Source: Arcuatula senhousia
Taxonomy: Eukaryota; Mollusca; Bivalvia; Mytilida; Mytilidae
Reading direction: 5' to 3'
Assembly: GCA_963971305.1 (NCBI GenBank)
Contig: OZ020307.1
Coordinates: 2,493,501 to 2,557,500 of the forward strand
Length of the DNA: 64,000 nucleotides
Shown here: positions 55,740 to 64,000 of the stretch, piece after piece
How positions within the stretch are numbered: position 1 is the stretch's first letter
Layout of the letters: every line of letters starts with the position of its first letter
Notes under the pieces: model-generated
The model's database searches: none
Told to the model about the DNA's origin: nothing
Seen by the model: the letters and a program-made list of their open reading frames with translations, nothing else
Program-made: the position numbers and the translations under genes

Positions 55740-58639
55740 ACATTTTATACTTATGTCTTACATATATATATATGTCTTTTGGGGATTACATTGCATTGTT
55801 AATTCATGAGCTTTATCCAATAAACTGATTGATTGATTGATAATATTATAATAGTGGAATTGCTGCAACTTTAGGACATATGAAATTGCAAGACTATTAT
55901 TGATCATTATTGTTGATAAAAAATACATTATTGTAAGCTGATGTTTATTTTTATAACATTATTTATTTGCAAAATATCAATTTAAATGTGGATTTATATG
56001 TGAATTGTGTCCTACATTGTATGTTTAATATGTGTGTGTATTAGCAAGTTAAGTATAAATGTTTTTTTTCTTTCAGACAAAGAGCCATATAAAGCTAAAA
56101 GTTGATTAAAGTCATCAGCATCTGCAATTTCAAGATATGGATAAATGCTGACTGTGCATATATAATTCTCACTGAAACTGGATATATCTAGCATCAAAAT
56201 AGTGTTTACCTTTACAGAGAGCTTTATTCTAGGATGATGTGAAAAAGATTGAGTAAAAATCATGAATTAATATGTTGTGTAAAAGAATGAGTTCAGTGGT
56301 GAATTTAATATCAAGTGAAATATTAAAAAATAAATGTGATATAAGAACTTTTTTTGTTTGTTACTCTATATATTTTCTATTGATGATGGATCCACACAAC
56401 ATCATATCTTCATAAACATCAAGGCAAATACAGAGCAGAACAATACATTAATGAAGAAAGCTTTGTCTGGACCCATATTGGACATACAAGTATAATAGTT
56501 GACTAGACACACAAAGAAAAAGAAAACACATGCAAGTGTCAATGCAACATACCATATGTAACAGCTCAAGTGCAAGAAAGAATAAAATCACATAGTTCCA
56601 ATTTATTTGCCAAATGAAGTCTATAAAAAAATGATAAAAGACTAACAAAAGTTGAAAGCTGTAAATGCTCCATAAGTTTTTTTTTTATTTCATGTATTTA
56701 ATAAGATTTTGTGGCATGCATATTTACTCAATTCACTGTAACAAAGTATTTTATAAATTATCCTTTCAATTCATTATAGTACAAGCATCTTATTCCTCAG
56801 CTGTTTACAATAGATATATATTACAAGTTATCCAATGTAAATAGATTGACTGACAAATATCATAAGCAATGATTATACTATTTGACATGTTAAAGATTGT
56901 CTACATGTATTTCAATATATGTTATAAGTTTCAATTATGAATGTAACCTTGTCAATGAAATGACATTTGACCAATTAAGATTATTTAGAGGCAGGTTATG
57001 TCCCCTATCATTTAAAAAAAATCACTAGTAATTGTTTATTAAAAACAAAACATTGGGTTAAATAATATTTACATATAAGTCCAATAGGGTTATTTTTATC
57101 ATTGTACCCATTTTCTTTGTACATATAACATGTTGGTGACATTTTTGATGCATTTTAGTGAATCAATATGTAATATTGATATGATGATTGCTATGTAATG
57201 TTATAAAGATTACTTTAACTAATTATTGAACAATAATAAACATGCTACCATTGAAATGGTATTAATGTCTAAAAATATTGTCCAAAATACCAAGTATGTG
57301 TTCAATAGAAAATGCATATTTTCAAACATAATTGCTGCTATAAGAATATTATGTCTGTAAAAATGTTAGTTATTCTACAAAAGTAATAATAAAAGATAAC
57401 TTGTTTTGTTATATCAATCTATTTCCCACACCAAAAAAGTTGCAGAGCTTTATGTCTCTGGTCCATCAATCAGTCCTACACATCACTTTGTTATAATAAA
57501 AATGACAAAGTTCCAGACAATAAATATTGCCTCGCCTGACGCACCAAGACTCATCAGAGGCGCTCTACCAAAAAAATTGAAAATGCCAAACATAATATAA
57601 TTATGATGAGCATAAAACAATGAAACCAAAAATACCAAACAGGGGAAGAAAATTATTACTTAATTTATCTAACAATGTCTGGGGTAAGAAGAATCGAGGG
57701 GTTTAGACAATATTGAAAATTAAACATATAATTTAAAGCTATAAATGAAACTCCACTTATACTACTGAACACAAACAAAACATGGTTTGCAAGAACTACA
57801 CCATATATAGATATGCATGTTACCAAAAAATCTAGAAAAGCAAAGTTTTGTCGGACTGTTGACCCAATATTTATACGTTGAAAACCCTGATAATAGTTCA
57901 TGAACAAGTAAACGGATATTTCTAAAAAGTACATCATATGTTGTGCTTTCTACCAGGATTCCATCTGCAAATTATAGTGTGAATAATCACCCATTAAACT
58001 GAAATCCTGATATACATGTACAAATGGTGATAAGGCTGTCCCAATCTGTTAGTCAAGTTAGTCAACACAACCCTTAAACATCTGAACAAAATTTAACGAA
58101 ACTTGGTATGCAAGAAGTTCATCATATGAAATCGTGCATAAATTACCATGTATTCATTAGCCACAAATTTGGGACACAATTAAATTTACCAAAATACCAA
58201 GAACAACAAAACAGAATTCCATAGAACTTGGAATTGAAGAAGTATATCACTTATAGTTGTATCTGTTGCAACAAATCATTGATTTACCAGAGTACATAAT
58301 TATAAAGCTAATTTTTTACTCCAATACCATAATATGAACTGCACACAAGGGTTATATCATAAATATACAGCCTTGTCCAAATACACAAAACAGGAAATGC
58401 TTTCCAAAATTAAGTATAAAAAAAGATATAGATTAAATGTGCAACATAAGACAAAGTCCCACAAAACAGGAACTGTTTTATCAAACACCAGATTAACGAA
58501 ATCTCCATCCTTGAAATCAGCATTCAATAGAAACTAAAATGTGTCGCATTTATTTGCAACAGAATACCCAGCAGAAATAAACAAATTTATGCAACTCAAA
58601 GACATGCTACAAGAAATCCTTAAAATATTTTCAAGATAT
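55740..58639. other. AT-rich non-coding stretch
   Basis: No supportable gene in 2.9 kb. ACGAAACTTGGTATGCAAGAAG near 58095 resembles the 174-bp repeat unit at 2741. The remaining frames of 60-90 codons have no recognisable domain. Confidence 0.5.
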
Positions 58640-59830
58640 GAAATATGGTACGCTGCCTAGTTGAGTCATTTAAAGAAAAAATGGTGGGTTAAACCATGTT
58701 ATATGGTGACAAACATTCTTCATCCATTGGATATAAAGTTCCATTATAAAAGAAAACATTCTGACTTCCGAGTTGTCAGTACCAACGGTACTTTGATTTG
58801 TACTGAGATGACCATCCTTGTCATATTCGAGATGCGAATCCAAGAACGATGTGAAGCAATTGAATTGGTGGTTTACTTAATTTTTAACTCTGGAGGATAT
58901 ATCAAAGGAATCCATCTGCCAAACGAAGCGTTGTTTACAGAGAGGACATCGTAGATATATTTGAAAGTGAGATTAAAGGATCTTGCGTCTTTCATCTTCT
59001 TGTTCTTTACGAGTTCTTGAAGAAATTCAGTCTCGTGAGTGGAGAGGAGAGGAGCACAATTTGTGCCCATTGGAATGCCAATTTGTTGTTGAAAATTTTC
59101 TCCTCCAAATGTGACAAATATGCTGTCAATAAGGTAATCAAGCATACTGCAAACTTGGTCCAATGTGTAACAGATTTTATCTTAATACGATGTTTTGGAA
59201 AAATATGTAGAATTGTAACCTATAACAATAAAGAAATATAAAAAGCCTTTTCGAGAAGTCTTTTAGGCGACACTTTAGCTTTTCGTGTGGCAATGTGGTG
59301 TACGAAGTTGAAAAATCGAAGGTTTTCAAATAAAAACCTCGGAAAATGATCGAGATTTGAAATTGTGGTAGATTTCACTACGATTATAATAGTGTCACAG
59401 TATGCATGGTGTCCTTCTTTAACAGCAGCCAACATCTTGGTAGGTTGAACGGACAGTTATGTTGTTGAACATGAGGAAGATCCAGCTATATATATTTCTT
59501 TGTACGGATTTTTGTGAAGTTTAGGTATCCGATACAAATATGATAACTTTTCATGTTCCTTTTTCAAATGTATATTTAAAGAGGACATGAAAGAGTTATG
59601 GTAAGCTATGATTTCATCTTTGTCAAATGTAGTCCGAGTGATTGTAGCACTAGCAGAGTTAACATCAATGCCTAGCTCTTTGATCAAAGACAGCTGTAGT
59701 AATGTGCTTTAGATACAAAAACTATATTGTTGGAAGCTTTGTTTGCTGGTGTGACAACATACTTGTCGTGTAAGAAGAGGGGTAATCGAGAGCTTCACGG
59801 TCTCTAAATACAGAAGGAGGCCGAGGGTTA
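58640..59830 (-). pseudogene. Penelope-like element reverse transcriptase (minus strand)
   Basis: Reading from 59830 down, in several frames: KYVVTPANKASNNIVFV, IKELGIDVNSASAT...KDEIIAYHNSFM, LSYLYRIPKLHKNPYK, VKEGHHAYCDT, KRLLEKAFYI, then IFVTFGGENFQQQIGIPMGTNCAPL and FKYIYDVLSVNN...IYPPELKIK. This is the order of Penelope-like RTs, with a YIYDV box in place of YIDDV, so a catalytic Asp is lost. Multiple frameshifts. The C-terminal end is cut near 58640. Confidence 0.82.
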
Positions 59831-59854
59831 ACACATGTCCGAAAATTACTCTGT

Positions 59855-60730
59855 CATCATTTAGTCTAGGAAAAAGAACAAATTTCCTGAAGATCAAATT
59901 ATTGACATGCTCAATTTTCTTATCGACAACATATTTTTTCAGTTTGGTGGACGTGTTTTTCAGCCAATAATAGGGATTCCAATGGGCAATAACTGTGCAC
60001 CCTTCTTTGCTATTTGTTCTCCATTTATATGAAGCAGACTTCTTACAATCTCGTCTAGACAAAAAAAAAACTCGTAGAATAGCCCTCTTTCTCCTTACCT
60101 CACGTTCCGTTATATTGATAATGTTCTTTCACTGGAAAATTCTCGATATGGTGACTTTCTACATCTCATATATCCTCAGGAAAGGACAAAAAGGATTCTA
60201 AGAAGTCTGCTTCATATTTAGATCTACATCTCGAAATAAACCTTTCAACAAAGCTTTATGACAAACGTGATGACTTTAACTTTGCAATCGCCAACTTTCC
60301 CTTCTTAAGTAGCAATATTGCGTCCGCTCCAGCTTATTGAGTTTTCATATCACATATCATTCGTTACTCCAGAGCGTCACGTTTGACACAGAAATTGCTA
60401 ACACAAGGTTAGACATAGACATAGACATATTTTATTTAAATCTAATCATGAAGCCCCGTGAGAGGCAGTACAATTATTCATAACAAAATAAAATGAATGA
60501 AATAAAATATATAAATTTATGATTTAACTGATTAGTCTTCAATAACAATATGTTGCTCCTCGGTTGATGTCTTCACTCAAGACATTTTACGATAGACAAC
60601 ATGCACTCGGAGACAAATATGGGATTCTATCTCTCAGATGATTGCAGATGTTGGTTTTTCACAGAGTTTTGTTTCGTCTTCCTTTACCAGATTTGAAACA
60701 CTGAATTGGGAATAAGCAGCACAACGAGTG
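59855..60730 (+). pseudogene. Penelope-like element reverse transcriptase C-terminal half (plus strand)
   Basis: The plus strand reads IDNIFFQFGGRVFQPIIGIPMGNNCAPFF, TFRYIDNVLSLENSRYGDF, SASYLDLHLEINLSTKLYDKRDDF and, after the insertion at 60409-60548, SSLKTFYDRQHALGDKYGI. Frameshifts and stops throughout; YIDN replaces YIDD. It faces away from the minus-strand copy, so the two are arranged tail to tail through their 5' sides. Confidence 0.8.
60409..60548. repeat. Short interspersed repeat inserted in the Penelope copy
   Basis: (ACATAG)n head, then ATCATGAAGCCCCGTGAGAGGCAGTACAATTATT and an A-rich tail. The empty form of the site is at about 51614-51628 (CAAGGTTATGTTGCT). Related to 48136-48260. 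Confidence 0.65.
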
Positions 60731-60829
60731 CCTCTTTGCTTCTTTCAATATTTAATGGTTTTATGCTGTTATCCTCCCCAAGTATTCCTCTCGATTGTCC
60801 TGTAGTATCCATGTGCCACCTCTTCCATC

Positions 60830-61500
60830 GGGTTCACATCAGGTAGTCATCAGGTTAAGGTTAGCATTTTAATAGGTTCCAAATTCTATGCTATCATTCG
60901 CCCCTAGTGTGCCTCCTGGTTGTCCTGTAGTATCAATGTGCCACCTCGACTATCAGGTAAGCATCAGGGAGCCACCTCGACTATCGGATTAGCATCAGGG
61001 ATCTTCCTCGACTATCAGGTAAAAGCAAGGTTCCACCTCGACTATCAGATTAGCACCAGGGAGCCACCTCGACTATCAGGGTAGCAACGGGGAGCCACGT
61101 CGACTATCAGGTTAGCATTAAGGAACCACATCAACTATCTAGTTCACATTAGGAATCACCTCAACTATCAGGTTAGCATCAGGTTAGCATCAGGAAGCCA
61201 CCTCGACTTTAAGGTTATCATCAGTGTAGGCTTAGCATTTAAATAGTGTTAGGGTTAAAGTTAGATTGATTGGGATCGGGATATACCTGTCGCAAACCCT
61301 TACCCAGTTTTATATAAACAACTTGTGTGTCGAAAAATAATTCATAATGTTGAACATGAAATTGGTTGTTTTATCTGGCAACGAAAAAAATCCGCCTCGA
61401 CTATCAGTGTAGGTTCAGCATTTCAATAGTGTTAGTGTTAAAGTTAGAGGTTAGGTTTAAGGTTAAGGGTTAGATTACCATGAGGGAGCCGCCTCGACTA
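60830..61500. repeat. Minisatellite with CCTCGACTATCAGGTTAGCATCA units
   Basis: About ten imperfect units of roughly 30 bp built on GAGCCACCTCGACTATC and AGGTTAGCATCAGG, interrupted by about 130 bp of unique sequence near 61270-61390. It abuts the 3' side of a Penelope-like copy. Confidence 0.75.
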
Positions 61501-61626
61501 TCAGGTTAGGGGTAAGGGGTTTTGGTCTTCTACAATGACACAGAAAGGAAAGTTATTTTGTATTATTGTTCTTTTTACATATTGTAACGAAAATAATGTT
61601 AGACACTTTAACCAATCAACTCTTAG

Positions 61627-61812
61627 GTGGCATTTTAAATCTGCCATAGATTTGGAGTCATAAGAATTTGCAATAGATTTGGAGTCGTTGAAATCTACCA
61701 TAGATTTGGCGTCATTGAAATCTGCCATAGATTTGTCGTCATTGAAACAACTGTTACGCCACAGATTTGAATTTTGCCATAGATTTGAATCCCGCCATAG
61801 ATTGGAGTCCTG
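61627..61812. repeat. 30-bp tandem repeat (ATCTGCCATAGATTTGGAGTCATTGA type)
   Basis: About six units at near-30-bp spacing. A minus-strand frame (61501-61905) reads DSKSMADFND-type 10-residue repeats because the unit is a multiple of three. Not accepted as a gene because there is no domain and the frame ends lie in unique AT-rich DNA. Confidence 0.75.
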
Positions 61813-61904
61813 TAAGTATTTCACATTTAGTACAATATTTCGGATCTGCAATGGTGTTTTGAAAAATGAAAACTGGTTAAATACAGAAAATAATAGATGG
61901 AACA

Positions 61905-64000
61905 AAAATGAAAAGTTTGAGGAAAAATCTATAGCAGATCATCATACAGCATAAATTACTGGAAGCTCTTGAAGAACAATTTTGCTATTCAAAGTGCCAA
62001 CGCTACTTTTCAGCTATTGCGAGGCAAAAACAAACCATATTGACAATTAGAGGCAATTTCACTGATAAGGTATTGTCTTACAACTTTGACAAAATAGAAA
62101 CCATTATAGAGCTCAATGAGCGAAAGGGTTAAGAAACAACAGCTTTTTTTATCTTCAATAGTTTTCATACTTAAGCCCAAAATCAATCGATAATCAATCA
62201 CCATTGTCTCATTTGAACTGCTATTAACTCTAAAATGTGACATCTGCCAACTTTGACCGAACAAAGTTTGATGCTGATAAAGTAAGTATGCATCAGATTT
62301 TCTCAATCTCTTACTTCTTGATTTATAAGCAAATAACTGTGGTCATACATCCCTATTTTATGTAGCGTGATGTTTATGGTCAGCATTCACTATTTATGGA
62401 AAGTTGGTAGAGGATATCCTATAGATGAACTTGCAAGTTCCAAAGTAATCTCATCAGTGGTTCCAGATGAAATTTTTAAAAAAATTGACGGCGATGACGA
62501 CGGACGCTTAGAGATGGCCCTAGCCCTTCATGTCGGGTGAGCTAAATGATAGCATGCTAAGACTGACCTGTTTTTTTTTCAATTTTAACATATACCTATG
62601 TCTAATTTTTAACACAAACTGCTTCACCGATTTAACTTAAATGCTCATTTCCTATATCTTTTAAAAAGCACCTCTCGTAATAAGTAACATGACACCAAGG
62701 CCTAAAATGGTCATTTATAGCAAATGTTTATGGTAACTGGAAAAAAAGTATAAAAAACGAGGGGGCTGATCGAAGGTTCTTCACAACCTAAGTATTTGTT
62801 TGAGAAAGTTCCATGTGGAAGTATTACCTTGATTATGAAAATTGTTATTTTTTTCTCACGATAGCATGTCATATGCCCTCTTGCAGAAGTGATCATAATT
62901 AATACCCACCCACGATTTACTATTACTAAACGCAAGAATAGAAATCCCAAATTATGTTGTAAACAATAATAACTAAATAATATAATTATGGAATAGATTG
63001 GTTTTAATTCCTACGTCATAACAATGCTGCTTTGTCTTATGTTATTACAGATTGATGCTGACACTAATAAGTATGTCATAATGTTAATTGTACTTCTATA
63101 ATGAATCTAAGAGATTGTTTCTATCCATATATCAATGATTTTCTGTTTACTAACTAAATTGCTTTCTGGATATTATCCCCCGCTTCGAAAATAAGGGTGT
63201 GTCTGTCATTTGATCCGTAACACAACACTTTCGTGGAACTCTTAAGATGCGTATAATTTGGAACAAAAGAAGCAGAGGTACCCATGGGGTATCCGAATGT
63301 CAAAAGTCCGAAAGGGAATAGACAAAACCAGTAAACACCAACAAGAACGGGACAAAAACAAACAACATGTAAAACATGGAAACACAAAATAACTGAATGT
63401 CAATCAACAACGCGAACTCCAGTCGAAACAACTTCGGATCAGACATGCAGTACTATGTAATGTATTTTGGGGAACTACTACTTTTACTTCCTGTTAACCT
63501 AATATTCAGGATGTTATGCAGAGGTTATTTGTTAAACAGGGCATTGGCTCCAAGATACACTTGCATCAGCTAATTAATATACCGTAGTAGTAACAATAAA
63601 AATGCAAAAGGCCAGATCATAGAACGACCAAACATCCTTATATGTTGAACCTTTCCCTAACCACTTTGTTCGTGTATATATATTTTTTAAATTACTGGGT
63701 TTAAACCCACACCGTATTACTTGATACAATAGAACCCGATGAATACGGTCAAGACCCATCTGTTATCAATCATTAACAAACAATCAAAGCGCTAAAGCGT
63801 TTAAAGGCAAGCGAAATATATAAGAACTATAATAGATTAATTCTCTATTAAAGTATATTGTTCAAAATGATTTTAATGAGCGAAGAAGATGCCCTCAAAT
63901 TTAAAGTTAATGAACACAATGGTAACGTACGTGTTAAAACGGTATCGATTGAAACACCCCTTCGATTAAAATGAACTCGTCCCAATGATGTGTATTGTAT
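61905..64000. other. AT-rich non-coding stretch to the window edge
   Basis: No supportable gene. 62100-62290 resembles 45380-45560. 63260-63420 carries the GGGGTATCCGAATGTCAAAAG / CCGAAAGGG repeat related to 46970-47030 and 6110-6240. Confidence 0.5.

Noticed and set aside
60830..61500. CRISPR array (regular short repeats)
   Set aside because: The units are imperfect tandem repeats without unique, constant-length spacers, in a eukaryotic context with no cas genes.
61501..61905. 134-residue minus-strand frame with DSKSMADFND repeats
   Set aside because: It follows the 30-bp minisatellite and has no domain or plausible gene structure.

Overview
This window is eukaryotic, non-coding and repeat-dense. 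It is AT-rich, contains no bacterial-type operons, and every recognisable protein belongs to a mobile element. The mix suggests a mollusc, probably a bivalve, or another lophotrochozoan: Penelope-like elements, RTE and other LINE fragments, hAT transposons, SINE-like repeats ending in a CTCACTCA tail, GACGGACG-tailed repeats and degenerate TTAGGG tracts. The species cannot be fixed from sequence alone. No host gene is convincingly present; one possible small first exon is listed at low confidence.

The main object is at 11312-25168: a 13.86 kb, almost perfectly palindromic element. Two arms of about 6.6-6.7 kb flank a 558-bp spacer, and the whole is bracketed by a perfect 6-bp target-site duplication (ACGATG). 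Each arm carries, from centre outwards, a zinc-finger/basic protein gene (complete only on the right), a G-rich minisatellite, a promoter-like block with paired CACGTG and AACCGGTT palindromes, a 195-bp 5' intron, a long protein-primed family B DNA polymerase gene, a lysine/serine-type minisatellite, and a subterminal zone with telomere-like CCCTAA/TTAGGG motifs. The polymerase has three N-terminal C2H2 fingers, a 3'-5' exonuclease, an embedded restriction-endonuclease/Vsr-like motif and the Pol A, B and C motifs. Each arm's polymerase gene is broken by one nonsense codon, at a different place in each arm. The 6-bp duplication, the 5'-AG end and the polymerase point to the Polinton/Maverick world, but no integrase, ATPase, protease or capsid gene is visible.

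The flanks are a stack of nested transposons that can be resolved from target duplications and empty sites. Two virtually identical 2.6-kb hAT-ended elements (25213-27809 and 53137-55734) each enclose a LINE reverse-transcriptase fragment. A third element at 40496-41708 has matching ends and a hAT C-terminal domain. It sits inside a 3.77-kb element with 44-bp terminal repeats (38324-42097), itself inside a Penelope-like element. An RTE LINE (48761-50416) interrupts another Penelope copy. A MITE family with 4-bp duplications (4125-4613, 35754-36307) is proven by an empty site at 36677. Penelope fragments at 47.8 kb and 58.6-60.7 kb lie next to telomere-like or GGTTAG-containing repeat tracts.

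Remaining stretches (roughly 0.6-2.7, 5.8-7.0, 9.0-10.4, 31.1-35.7, 42.8-47.0, 51.3-53.1, 55.7-58.6 and 61.8-64.0 kb) hold AT-rich DNA with scattered repeat fragments and no supportable gene.
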